A DNA stretch of 11,037 bases, taken from Desulfobulbaceae bacterium. GTDB lineage: Bacteria > Desulfobacterota > Desulfobulbia > Desulfobulbales > Desulfobulbaceae. The stretch's first letter is position 1, and every line of letters begins with the position of its first letter. Position numbers and translations under genes: made by a program. Under the pieces are notes generated by a model. It was not told the origin of the DNA and did not search any database. It was given only the letters and a program-made list of their open reading frames with translations. The stretch lies in the NCBI GenBank assembly GCA_011322715.1, contig DRLX01000504.1, positions 1-11,037 of the forward strand, given 5' to 3'. Positions 1 through 7,227 of the stretch are shown piece after piece.

Positions 1-32
1 TCATACTAATTTTCTCCGGATAAGCCGAAATT

Positions 33-67
33 GCCGATAATTAAAAAATAATTGCATCAAAATCGGC
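33..67 (-). terminator. Weak hairpin downstream of the DUF4388-roadblock gene
   Basis: An imperfect inverted repeat lies 26 bp beyond the stop codon of the minus-strand gene. GCCGATAATTA (33-43) pairs with TAATT (49-53) and, after an 8-nt bulge, with ATCGGC (62-67). The stem is mostly A/T in its inner part and I see no clear U-tract after it on the minus strand, so its role as a terminator is only a suggestion from position. Nothing else recognisable lies in 1-92. Confidence 0.25.
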
Positions 68-92
68 TCCCGCCCGTCAAGAAAATGCTTCA

Positions 93-827
93 TCATACAG
101 GCGAAGACGACTGACGAGTAAGGATGGGCCGCAGTTTAGCAGTAACAGCAGAAACGGAGGCCTTACCATCGAGTTGCAGGCCGATAATCATACCTGCGCC
201 TGGAAAGACAAGTAACATATCCCCGTTTTCAAGGTTCAACTGGATACGATGGGGGCCTTTCACCTGCAAGGCCTTGCGTATTTGAATCCCACTGACCACG
301 CTATATGTTATGAAATCCGGCATTTTTGTATTCTTTGATGACTGGGTAATCATCTTTCCCTGCCGGTTCAATAGATAATAATGCCTGACTTCGGGAATGG
401 AAACAATAGTTTCCACGAGTCTGCGTAAAGCCGGATTATTCCGGATGGCCGCGGTCTCAAGAGGACCGGCCGATGTCGGAGGCTGGACCTTCCTCTCTTT
501 GTCGGCCTGTAATTCATCCTGGCGGGTGGCTGCCTGCAGAAGAATATGCGCCAGCGGTAAAGTAATACGCTGCAGACGATCCTCACCTTCCGTTACCCGA
601 AAAGAAGGTCCCTCCCAGGTAAGAAGACTGTATACCGCCTCCTGGCCGACATCCTCGCCGCATTCGGCATCTATGAGGTCCCCTTCATTAAAGTATAAAC
701 GACCACTTCGGTTCTCGGATTCGACAACCAGGATACAGGTTTTTCTTTCCTGTTCAAGCATCTGTAAAAAGGATGCCAGGGAAATCCCCCCAATTCTTCC
801 ACCTGTGTTGTCGTTGCTCTGTCCCAT
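93..827 (-). CDS. DUF4388 (PATAN-like) plus roadblock/LC7 domain protein
   Basis: A 244-residue cytoplasmic protein with no signal peptide or membrane segment. Residues about 12-102 match the DUF4388 pattern: an early GGISLASFLQMLEQE helix, then GRLYFNEGDLIDAE (42-55), GQEAVYSLL (61-69) and W71-E-G-P-S-F76. Such domains are found in delta-proteobacterial and cyanobacterial signalling proteins, often next to response regulators or GTPase modules. After a charged, proline-containing linker (103-130), residues about 132-236 resemble a roadblock/LC7 fold (VSIPEVRHYYLLNRQGKMI, then GDMLLVFPGAGMIIGLQLD). Roadblock proteins of the MglB type act on small Ras-like GTPases, but none is encoded here, so the partner is unknown. 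The ATG at 827 is the only ATG before an in-frame stop at 858-860; no clear Shine-Dalgarno precedes it. A terminator-like hairpin separates it from the upstream ClC gene, so it is probably its own unit. Domain calls are from memory of family patterns; exact function is not known. Confidence 0.85.
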   Translation of the reverse strand: MGQSNDNTGGRIGGISLASFLQMLEQERKTCILVVESENRSGRLYFNEGDLIDAECGEDVGQEAVYSLLTWEGPSFRVTEGEDRLQRITLPLAHILLQAATRQDELQADKERKVQPPTSAGPLETAAIRNNPALRRLVETIVSIPEVRHYYLLNRQGKMITQSSKNTKMPDFITYSVVSGIQIRKALQVKGPHRIQLNLENGDMLLVFPGAGMIIGLQLDGKASVSAVTAKLRPILTRQSSSPV

Positions 828-914
828 GGGTACAGTCTTGGTATCAAATATAGTGGATCAAACGGCCTCTGGAGAGGAAAAATCTCCATCTTCAAAGTAG
901 CCTTCAGTATATAG

Positions 915-946
915 CATAAAAAAAGAAATGAGAAAATCTTCTCATT
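915..946 (-). terminator. Rho-independent-like terminator after the ClC gene
   Basis: On the minus strand AATGAGAA and TTCTCATT (forward 939-946 and 927-934) form a perfect 8-bp stem with a 4-nt loop, followed at once by TCTTTTTTTATG, a good U-tract. The stem is A/T rich and so weak, but the order stem then U-run fits termination of the argJ-ClC transcript about 130 nt after the ClC stop codon. It also separates that transcript from the DUF4388 gene. Confidence 0.55.
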
Positions 947-1017
947 AGTCTCTATCCAGACAAACCCGACTCAAGATATAGTATCACGAACAAACCGACT
1001 TACAAAAAGATTTTTTC

Positions 1018-1068
1018 CCGATCATCCTTTTTCCGAAACCGGAATCCCGCAGATGCCGGCCTGATCGG
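1018..1068 (-). other. Nested inverted repeat in the ClC 3' region
   Basis: CCGATCA (1018-1024) and TGATCGG (1062-1068) are perfect 7-bp inverted arms. Inside them TTCCG (1031-1035) and CGGAA (1040-1044) form a second small stem with a 4-nt loop. It starts about 10 nt past the ClC stop codon on the minus strand. It could stabilise the 3' end of the message or aid termination, since A-rich and T-rich runs follow; no protein-coding reading fits. The rest of 828-1078 holds only the terminator-like hairpin and A/T-rich spacer. Confidence 0.35.
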
Positions 1069-1078
1069 AAAGTCATGT

Positions 1079-3178
1079 TCAACGATTTGCCGGACAGGGG
1101 GGGCCTGGTTCTCCAGTCAATATTTTCCGTGCTTCACATAACTCTTCACAGCGACCGAAAAGCGTGACAATATCTCCGGCCTTAAAAATGGTATCCCCTT
1201 TTGGGATAAGCAATACTCCCCCCCGATCAACACTGACGACATTGACCTGTCGGGGAAGCGTAAGTGCCCTCAGTGGATAGCCGACCCCTTTGTCGCCACG
1301 TTTAAGGCGAAACTCAATAAAATCATTTTTCCGTTCTTTTCGCAAGATGGAGTGGTCGGCAAGAAGCTGTCCCCGCTGTTTACGTACAATACCCACATCA
1401 TAGGCCCGGACGATATCACTGCGGCTGATCAAACCGAGTAACCGTTTATTATCTTCCCGGGCAACAACAGGCAGACGGGCAAGATCACGGGGTGCCATTT
1501 TTTGAATAGCCGTCCATATGGGATCATCGGCATACACCGTAATAGGGTCGGCCACGGCAACATCCTTGACCTGAAGAGACCGGAGGTTCGCCGGATCACT
1601 GGACAAAACGTGTTCCAGGTCCTGCAAGGTCACGATACCGGCAAGAGCACCCTCACTGTCCACAACAGGAAACCCGAGCAGGTTCGTTTCCTGGAACTTG
1701 CGATACAGATCCACAAGCGGTTCATCCATGGAGACGGTCACCGGATGGGTATTCATCACTTCACCGACCTGAACACTCTGCATGATGTCAAGATCCCTGC
1801 CCTGGGAGAAATGAATACCACGCCGGGTCAGCTTGATGGTGTAAATCGATTCAGGATACAATGCCTGGGCGAGATAGCCGGCCGTTATCGTCGCCACCAT
1901 CAACGGCAGTATCATTGAGTAATCATTGCTCATCTCAAAAACAATCAGAATAGCCGTCAATGGAGCCCGGGCCGTGGCGGCAAAGACCGCAGCCATGCCG
2001 ACAAGGGCATAGGCACCGGTCGGTCCGGCAAGTTCCGGCTGCCAGGCGGAAAACAGGGTCCCCATGGCACCGCCGAGCATGGCGCCGGTAAAAAGTGAGG
2101 GAGCAAAAACACCACCGGAATTTCCGGAGCCAAGCGTAAAGGAAGTGGCCAGAGGTTTTAAAAATACCAAGGCGGCGAGGAGGTAAATATTCACTTCACC
2201 ATGGAGCGCCTCTTCAATAAAGGTAAAACCCGCCCCATAGACCCGGGGAATATTTTCAATAAGCGGCATACCGAGTTGAAACTCAGTGGGTGTTGTAAAA
2301 CCGACACCCGGCAGATACAGGTAAAGGACGCCGAGCAAACCAAGCAGGAGGGCGCCGACGGCAGGTTTCGCCGGCAGGGGAAAATTCCAGTCATCAAAAA
2401 TATCCTCAAACCAGGCAAGCATACTGATAAACATAATGCCGACCAGGGCGCTGGCAAGACCAAGTAAAAGATAAAAAAATAAGGCCTCGGGAGAATGGAG
2501 GGTATAGGTCGGAACGGAAAAGGCGGGACGATCACCAAGAAACATCTGACTGACCACGGCTGCGGAGACCGAAGCAATAACAACATTACCGAACATCCGT
2601 ACCTGGAGTTCACTCATCAGCACTTCAATGGCAAAGGCCACCCCGGCAATCGGCGCATTAAAGGTGGCGGCAATACCGGCGGCCGCTCCGCATGAGACGA
2701 GGTTTTTTATCCGTTCATCTGAAAGATGCAGGAACTGCCCCGTTACCGACCCAAGAGCGGATCCGACCTGAACAATAGGTCCCTCACGGCCGGCGGAACC
2801 GCCGGTGCCGATACATAATGCGGAGGCGACAATCTTGGCAACCGCAACCCTTGGCCTGATGCGCCCTCCCCGCATGACCAGTGCCTGCATAACCTCAGGC
2901 ACACCATGTCCTTTGGCTTCACGGGCAAACCAGGCAATCAGAGGACCGACGAGAAGGGCGCCGACAACGGGAACAATCAGATAGCTCCAGACGCCTAAAT
3001 GGGGAAAAAGCTGGGAAATAGTGGTGTATGACCTGTTTTGGATGACCGCAATCAGATGAATAAAAAAGACTGCGGCAAAGCCTGTACTTCCACCGATAAT
3101 AACCGCCAGAACAAGAAGAAGCAATCCCTCGGGGGGAGAAACCTTGTCCAGCAATACTCCGGGAAGGCTACGTTTCAT
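1079..3178 (-). CDS. ClC-family chloride channel/transporter with CBS pair and TrkA_C domain
   Basis: A 699-residue inner-membrane anion channel or exchanger. The membrane part (about 18-445) carries the ClC signatures in order: GHGVP (90-94, the GxGxP filter motif), GREGP (130-134, with the gating glutamate E132), GSGNSGGVFAP (350-360) and a tyrosine in SIYT (Y446) aligning with the central chloride-coordinating Tyr of the E. coli protein. Two CBS domains follow (about 474-530 and 538-597), then a TrkA_C/RCK_C-like domain (about 617-688), suggesting gating by a nucleotide or other small ligand. At the place of the E. coli proton glutamate (E203) the sequence reads AIEV, so valine V186 replaces it, as in animal ClC channels. 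This points to passive chloride conduction rather than proton exchange, but is an inference. The gene lies 77 bp behind argJ on the same strand with no terminator between, so the two may be co-transcribed. Its Shine-Dalgarno is weak. Confidence 0.95.
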   Translation of the reverse strand: MKRSLPGVLLDKVSPPEGLLLLVLAVIIGGSTGFAAVFFIHLIAVIQNRSYTTISQLFPHLGVWSYLIVPVVGALLVGPLIAWFAREAKGHGVPEVMQALVMRGGRIRPRVAVAKIVASALCIGTGGSAGREGPIVQVGSALGSVTGQFLHLSDERIKNLVSCGAAAGIAATFNAPIAGVAFAIEVLMSELQVRMFGNVVIASVSAAVVSQMFLGDRPAFSVPTYTLHSPEALFFYLLLGLASALVGIMFISMLAWFEDIFDDWNFPLPAKPAVGALLLGLLGVLYLYLPGVGFTTPTEFQLGMPLIENIPRVYGAGFTFIEEALHGEVNIYLLAALVFLKPLATSFTLGSGNSGGVFAPSLFTGAMLGGAMGTLFSAWQPELAGPTGAYALVGMAAVFAATARAPLTAILIVFEMSNDYSMILPLMVATITAGYLAQALYPESIYTIKLTRRGIHFSQGRDLDIMQSVQVGEVMNTHPVTVSMDEPLVDLYRKFQETNLLGFPVVDSEGALAGIVTLQDLEHVLSSDPANLRSLQVKDVAVADPITVYADDPIWTAIQKMAPRDLARLPVVAREDNKRLLGLISRSDIVRAYDVGIVRKQRGQLLADHSILRKERKNDFIEFRLKRGDKGVGYPLRALTLPRQVNVVSVDRGGVLLIPKGDTIFKAGDIVTLFGRCEELCEARKILTGEPGPPCPANR

Positions 3179-3255
3179 AATTTACCGTTTTTCACTCTAT
3201 TTCCCTGAAAATAATCCAATCCGCCCGATAATCGCCGGCAATACCCCAACGAATA

Positions 3256-4440
3256 TTAACTGCGATAATCTGCATTTATGGCAACATACTCATTGGAAAG
3301 ATCACAGGTCAGAATTTCTCCGCATTCGACTCCGTCGTTAAGCTGAACATGAACGGTAAATGTCTTCTGCTCCATTACCATGGCGGCTTTACGCTCGGCA
3401 TCGGGGCCGAGTCCGAGCCCATTTTCCACCATCATAACATCATCAAAAGAAATACAGACCCGATCTGGATGGAAAAAACAATCCGAACGGCCGAGGGCCG
3501 CCATGATTCTGCCCCAGTTGGGATCCCGGCCGAAAAAAGCGGTTTTCACTAATGGCGAATTGGCTATGGTCCGGGCGGCATCAAGGGCTGCTTCCTGTTC
3601 ACGGGCGCCTTCAACCCGGATGGTTACCATCCGCGTGGCTCCCTCACCATCGGCAACAATCATGGTGGCCAACTCGGAAAAGACACCCTCCATTGCCGCC
3701 CGGAATGTCGCAACGGCACCGGGATTATCTTCTTCCAGCCAACCATTACCGGCAGCTCCATTTGCCATAACCAGCACAGTATCATTGGTGGACGTGTCCC
3801 CGTCAACAGTAATCCGGTTAAAACTTGTCTCCACTCCTTTTGTCACGATATCCCGCAGCACGGGAAACACAATCCTGGCATCGGTCAGCACAAAGCAGAG
3901 CATTGTCGCCATATTGGGCATAATCATTCCCGCCCCCTTGGCAACACCGAGAATCGATACCAGCACCCCGTCAACGGCAATTGTCCTGTGCACAATTTTG
4001 GGTCGGGTATCAGTCGTCATCATCGCCCGGGCCAAATCGTCAAAGCCATCCCGGGAAAGTGCTTTAACCAATCCGGGCATAGCCCGTGCAAAAGGTTCAC
4101 TCTCAAGAGGTTCACCAATTACACCGGTGGAGGCGACTTGAACAAATTCTGGATCAATATCCAGTTCCCGGGCCGCCATATCAGCAGTTAGACGGGCAAA
4201 CTCCAGGCCTTTTTCTCCGGTGCAGGCGTTGGCATTACCACTGTTAATCAATACGGCCTGGGCCTGTCCTCTCTGCAATCGCTTTCTATCGAGCAGTACC
4301 GGCGCTGCTTTGACCCGGTTGGTTGTAAAGACTCCGGCAGTCACGGCAGGTCGGTCGGAATAAATCAAGCCGAGATCAAGCCGATTTTTATACCGGATAC
4401 CGGCCTCCACTGCAGCGGCTGAAAAACCTTTTACTCTCAT
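3256..4440 (-). CDS. argJ: Bifunctional ornithine acetyltransferase / N-acetylglutamate synthase ArgJ
   Basis: A 394-residue cytoplasmic enzyme of arginine biosynthesis. ArgJ moves the acetyl group from N-acetylornithine to glutamate, giving ornithine and regenerating N-acetylglutamate. Bifunctional versions also use acetyl-CoA. Family landmarks are clear: INSGNANACTG (65-74), STGVIGEP (104-111), the self-cleavage site in KGAGMIMPNMATMLCF with cleavage expected between A178 and T179 (T179 becoming the N-terminal nucleophile of the beta chain), DGDTSTNDT, and the C-terminal NEYVAINADYRS, which ends in Ser where many relatives end in Thr. Length is typical and the protein looks complete. The ATG at 4440 has a good Shine-Dalgarno, GGAG at forward 4446-4449, five bases away. 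Whether this protein is mono- or bifunctional cannot be read from motifs alone. No other arg genes are in the window. A MITE-like element sits only 59 bp upstream of the start, so it may affect the argJ promoter. Confidence 0.97.
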   Translation of the reverse strand: MRVKGFSAAAVEAGIRYKNRLDLGLIYSDRPAVTAGVFTTNRVKAAPVLLDRKRLQRGQAQAVLINSGNANACTGEKGLEFARLTADMAARELDIDPEFVQVASTGVIGEPLESEPFARAMPGLVKALSRDGFDDLARAMMTTDTRPKIVHRTIAVDGVLVSILGVAKGAGMIMPNMATMLCFVLTDARIVFPVLRDIVTKGVETSFNRITVDGDTSTNDTVLVMANGAAGNGWLEEDNPGAVATFRAAMEGVFSELATMIVADGEGATRMVTIRVEGAREQEAALDAARTIANSPLVKTAFFGRDPNWGRIMAALGRSDCFFHPDRVCISFDDVMMVENGLGLGPDAERKAAMVMEQKTFTVHVQLNDGVECGEILTCDLSNEYVAINADYRS

Positions 4441-4499
4441 GGATACTCCGTTTCTCTTCTTCTCTTAGAGCTGGAAATACAAAAAAAGTCTAACCAAAG

Positions 4500-4656
4500 G
4501 GTGCCCTGAAAAATTAGAATTTTCGTTCGAGGCCAGGTAGGTGTAAACTCCGAGGAACAGGAAAAATTAAAAAACGCAGCATATTAGTCAAATGCGATCA
4601 TTTTTCATTTTCCCGTGACGCAGAGATCGGACGAAAAGGCAATTTTTCAAGATGAC
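4500..4656. mobile_element. MITE-like intergenic element, copy A
   Basis: A 157-bp non-coding element between the divergent argJ and cls genes. Its left end GGTGCCCTGAAAAATT and the reverse complement of its right end, GTCATCTTGAAAAATT, share TGAAAAATT at the same offset. The similarity goes on inward (TTTTCGTTCGA against TTTTCGTCCGA), giving imperfect terminal inverted repeats of about 30 bp. It aligns with copy B over its full length with about 16 substitutions and one single-base indel (hand count). CCAAAG stands on both outer sides (4494-4499 and 4657-4662), like a 6-bp target-site duplication. No reading frame is shared between copies: copy A has stops and a frameshift where copy B is open. 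This supports a small non-autonomous element; the transposase that would move it is not in the window. Confidence 0.75.
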
Positions 4657-4701
4657 CCAAAGCAAAACAGACCGGTATCGGCACAATTTATTTCACAATT
4701 T

Positions 4702-4785
4702 GTACAGAAAAATGTACCAATCCGGCTCAGCCGGTCAGAATTTTATTTAATGAAAACCTTTTTACAAGTACACTATATATAGTAC
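4702..4785. promoter_or_regulatory. Paired GTAC half-sites upstream of cls, possible operator
   Basis: Two similar arrangements occur 66 bp apart: GTACA then GTACCAA at 4702-4720, and GTACA then GTACCAA at 4768-4788. The GTAC starts are 12 and 14 bases apart. Both read as inverted half-sites, and the second encloses ACTATATATAGT. The repeat of the same words suggests a binding site for a dimeric regulator, but the spacing differs and the region is A/T-rich, so chance is quite possible. Confidence 0.25.
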
Positions 4786-4813
4786 CAAAATATTGAAAAA
4801 AGAAAACATTCTC

Positions 4814-4847
4814 ATGGGGTTTTCCCTTTTTATTCGGAAATCCCCAT
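4814..4847. promoter_or_regulatory. Strong hairpin in the cls 5' region
   Basis: ATGGGGTTTTCC (4814-4825) and GGAAATCCCCAT (4836-4847) pair over 12 positions with a single mismatch around a 10-nt loop. It starts about 140 bp before the cls ATG. No U-run follows on the plus strand; on the minus strand a T-rich stretch begins about ten bases after the stem. It may be a leader structure of the cls message or a terminator facing argJ; the sequence does not decide. Confidence 0.45.
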
Positions 4848-4954
4848 AAAATGATTCCTTTCAGGGATCTTATCATCATTGCCTGTGGCCGGCAGAAAAA
4901 AACCTGATCCAGCCATACCGGTTTTTCCGATAACCGAGATAACTGGTCCACCTG

Positions 4955-6415
4955 ATGGATAAAATATACTGGTTCCTCACCTCCATCATCTTTCTTACCG
5001 ACCTGGCGATTCGCATAGGTCTGTCGATTCGGGTGATCATGCGGAAAAAAGAACCTTCCGTCACCCTTGCCTGGCTGGTTGTCATCCTTCTACTCCCTTT
5101 TTTCGGCGCCATCATCTATCTTCTTTTTGGAGAAAACAGACTCGGAGAACGACGGGCAAGACGGGCCGCGGCGGACATCCCCCTGATCCTTCGCTGGGCC
5201 CAAAAATTACGCAGCCGCTCTTTTATAGACTGGGAGACGATCAACCCTGAATGCGAGCCGCTGCATCGTCAGATTGATACCGCCATCGGCATTCCAACCA
5301 TGCCCGGAAACAACATTGCCTTAATAGGCAACAGTAATGATTTTTTCCGCCGGTTGATCCTTGATATAGAACATGCCGAATCTATCTGTTGTCTGGAATT
5401 TTATATTTTCAGTAGCGGTGGGTATGCGGATCAGGTCTGTACGGCCTTAAAGAAAGCCAGCGGGCGAGGGGTGGTCTGTAAACTTCTGCTCGACTCCATC
5501 GGCAGCAAGGAATTTCTCAACAGCCCATCCTGTCTGGATTTACAGGCGAGTGGCATTGAAGTCCGGGAATGTTTACCGGCAGGCCTGATGAGGGCGCTCT
5601 TTGTCCGCATTGACCTTCGTAACCACCGCAAGATCGTCACCATTGACAACAAAATAGCCTATACCGGCAGCCAGAACCTCGTTGATCCCCGATATTTTAA
5701 GCAGGACGAAGGGGTTGGACAATGGATAGATATCATGGTCCGCGTAGAAGGGCCGGTGGTTGAAATTCTGACGGCATCTTTTCTCTATGACTGGGCACTG
5801 GAAACAGGACGGCCGCTGGAAGATCTTATCCTGGAGGCAAAAGTTGCTCCGATCCCGAACAGAGGGGAGATACCGGTACAGCTGGCACCGTCAGGCCCCG
5901 GCTATACTGAAGGGACCATACACAATATCCTGTTGACAACCATTTATGCCGCACGCAGGGAACTGATTCTGACAACCCCTTACTTTGTACCCGACAATGC
6001 TATTCTTGTCGCTCTTAAATCCGCCGCCCAACGTGGGGTGAACGTTACTATAATCGTTCCGGAGAAAAATGATTCCCGGCTTGTCCATTATGCCAGCCGG
6101 GCCAGATATGGCGAACTCATAGCGGCTGGGGTGAAGATTGTGGCATTTCATGGTGGATTGCTGCATGCAAAAACCATTACCGTCGACAATGATTTCTGCC
6201 TGATAGGTTCGGTCAATCTGGATATGCGAAGTTTCTGGCTGAACTTTGAGATGACCCTGTTTATCTATAACCGGAAATTTACCTCCCGGCTTCGACTCCT
6301 GCAGGAGGAATACCTGGTCTCTTCAAAGCCGCTCAATGAAGTCGTATTCAAAAAACGCTCTTTCAAAGAACGCTTCATTGAAAATATGGCCCTGCTGGTC
6401 GGCCCGCTCCTGTAG
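4955..6415 (+). CDS. cls: Cardiolipin synthase, phospholipase D superfamily
   Basis: A 486-residue inner-membrane enzyme that joins two phosphatidylglycerol molecules into cardiolipin and glycerol. Two N-terminal membrane segments (about 5-28 and 37-58) are followed by a basic stretch (GENRLGERRARR), then two phospholipase D domains. HKD motif 1 is H224-R-K226-IVTI-D231 followed by GSQN; motif 2 is H404-A-K406-TITV-D411 followed by GSVNLD. Both catalytic His, Lys and Asp sets are intact. The layout and length match the bacterial ClsA/Bacillus Cls type. The ATG at 4955 gives the expected hydrophobic N-terminus, though no clear Shine-Dalgarno is seen. A metallophosphoesterase gene starts 20 bp after the stop on the same strand, so the two are probably co-transcribed. 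The upstream region holds a hairpin and possible operator pairs. Phosphatidylserine synthase or other PLD enzymes are less likely given the two membrane segments. Confidence 0.96.
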   Translation: MDKIYWFLTSIIFLTDLAIRIGLSIRVIMRKKEPSVTLAWLVVILLLPFFGAIIYLLFGENRLGERRARRAAADIPLILRWAQKLRSRSFIDWETINPECEPLHRQIDTAIGIPTMPGNNIALIGNSNDFFRRLILDIEHAESICCLEFYIFSSGGYADQVCTALKKASGRGVVCKLLLDSIGSKEFLNSPSCLDLQASGIEVRECLPAGLMRALFVRIDLRNHRKIVTIDNKIAYTGSQNLVDPRYFKQDEGVGQWIDIMVRVEGPVVEILTASFLYDWALETGRPLEDLILEAKVAPIPNRGEIPVQLAPSGPGYTEGTIHNILLTTIYAARRELILTTPYFVPDNAILVALKSAAQRGVNVTIIVPEKNDSRLVHYASRARYGELIAAGVKIVAFHGGLLHAKTITVDNDFCLIGSVNLDMRSFWLNFEMTLFIYNRKFTSRLRLLQEEYLVSSKPLNEVVFKKRSFKERFIENMALLVGPLL

Positions 6416-6435
6416 AGCTCTCCGATATCGACACC

Positions 6436-7152
6436 ATGAAAATACTTCTTCTCAGTGATATTCACGGAAATTATCCGGCTCTGGCGGCTATAGCAGACAA
6501 ACTGCCACCGGAGAAATTTGCTTGTATTATCAACTGCGGCGACTCAACCGTGTATGCCCCCTTTCCCAACCAGGTGCTCCATTGGCTGCAGGAACACGAT
6601 GCGATCTCAATTCTCGGAAATACGGACCGCAAGGTTATTAAACTGCTGAAGGGAAAATCGTTTAAAAAGCCATCCAAGCCTGAAAAGAGAATCATGTATA
6701 CCAAAACGGCTGAGACCCTGACCAAGGTAAACAAAAAATATCTCCTGCGGTTGCCTAAAAAAAAGATCCTTCACGTCCGACGAAGGACCGTCGGTATTTT
6801 TCACGGCAGCCCCGAGCATGCCAACGAATTCCTCTTTCCCTCAACCCCTGAAAACCGTTTCCTGGAACTTGCCGATTGTTGTAATTGTAATATCGTTATT
6901 ACAGGCCATTCCCACACGCCATACCACAAAAAAACAGCAGGTGTTGACTTTATCAATCCCGGCTCAACCGGACGCATGTTTGACGGCGACCCCAGCGCTT
7001 CCTGTGCCGTCCTTACACTGAAAAAAAAACGTCTTGAGGTCCGACACTACAGGATATCCTATTGCATTGATGATGTTGTCCGGGAACTTGCCAGGCAACA
7101 GTTGCCGCCCATATATGGCCAAATGTATAGAAAAGGAAAAAAACTCAACTGA
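6436..7152 (+). CDS. YfcE/MJ0936-type metallophosphoesterase
   Basis: A 238-residue soluble two-metal phosphoesterase. The metal-binding motifs are complete and in order: D8-I-H10 in LLLSDIHGN, G-D36, G-N62-T-D64 (the family GN[HT]D box), H123 in GIFHGSPEH, and G-H158-S-H160 in ITGHSHTPY, followed by INPGSTGR, typical of the YfcE group. Relatives hydrolyse phosphodiester model substrates in vitro; the natural substrate is usually unknown, and nothing here defines it. A basic segment at 71-118 (many Lys/Arg, including PKKKILHVRRR) separates the second half of the metal site. The C-terminus is basic (YRKGKKLN). It follows cls by 20 bp, so the two are probably translated from one message; a link to lipid or phosphate turnover is only a guess. 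No clear Shine-Dalgarno is present before the ATG. A half copy of the repeat element and a strong hairpin follow. Confidence 0.9.
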   Translation: MKILLLSDIHGNYPALAAIADKLPPEKFACIINCGDSTVYAPFPNQVLHWLQEHDAISILGNTDRKVIKLLKGKSFKKPSKPEKRIMYTKTAETLTKVNKKYLLRLPKKKILHVRRRTVGIFHGSPEHANEFLFPSTPENRFLELADCCNCNIVITGHSHTPYHKKTAGVDFINPGSTGRMFDGDPSASCAVLTLKKKRLEVRHYRISYCIDDVVRELARQQLPPIYGQMYRKGKKLN

Positions 7153-7165
7153 CAACGGTCTACGA

Positions 7166-7227
7166 TGAGCGATTTTCATTTTTCTGTAACGCAGAGATCG
7201 GGCGAGAAGGCAATTTTTCAAGGTGAC
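7166..7227. mobile_element. MITE-like element, copy C, right half only
   Basis: 62 bp starting 13 bp after the metallophosphoesterase stop codon match the right half of copies A and B, from TGAGC through CGCAGAGATCGG to the terminal AAGGCAATTTTTCAAGGTGAC. The left half is absent: upstream sequence is spacer and then the end of the gene. No flanking duplication is visible. It looks like a decayed or truncated insertion in the same orientation as A and B. Confidence 0.65.

Larger units (their letters stand above)
4657..4954 (+). other. Non-coding leader region of cls
   Basis: About 300 A/T-rich bases between copy A of the repeat and the cls start. They hold a strong hairpin (4814-4847) and two pairs of GTAC half-sites (4702-4717 and 4768-4785), the second overlapping the 12-bp perfect palindrome ACTATATATAGT (4772-4783). 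A short possible hairpin CGGTT/AACCG (4919-4936) lies just before the start codon. No promoter matches well enough to name. The minus-strand open frame across this stretch is A/T-rich, has no family resemblance and is taken as chance. Confidence 0.5.

Noticed and set aside
1..57. Minus-strand 18-codon frame ending at the window start (ATG near 57, stop at 1-3)
   Set aside because: Too short, no ribosome binding site and overlapping a hairpin; nothing supports translation.
397..900. Plus-strand 167-residue open frame opposite the DUF4388 gene
   Set aside because: It is antisense to a gene with recognisable domains on the minus strand, and its composition (Ser, Arg, Cys) is that of a shadow frame.
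3380..4141. Plus-strand 253-residue open frame opposite argJ
   Set aside because: It lies wholly antisense to a clear full-length argJ, is Ser/Thr/Pro/Ala-rich as expected of a shadow frame, and has no family resemblance.
4500..4656. CRISPR-like or tandem array reading of the repeats
   Set aside because: Copies are single, far apart and about 157 bp long with inverted ends; there is no regular repeat-spacer pattern and no cas gene.
4727..4951. Minus-strand 74-residue open frame in the cls leader
   Set aside because: It is A/T-rich, has no recognisable domain, and runs through the leader hairpin and palindromes.
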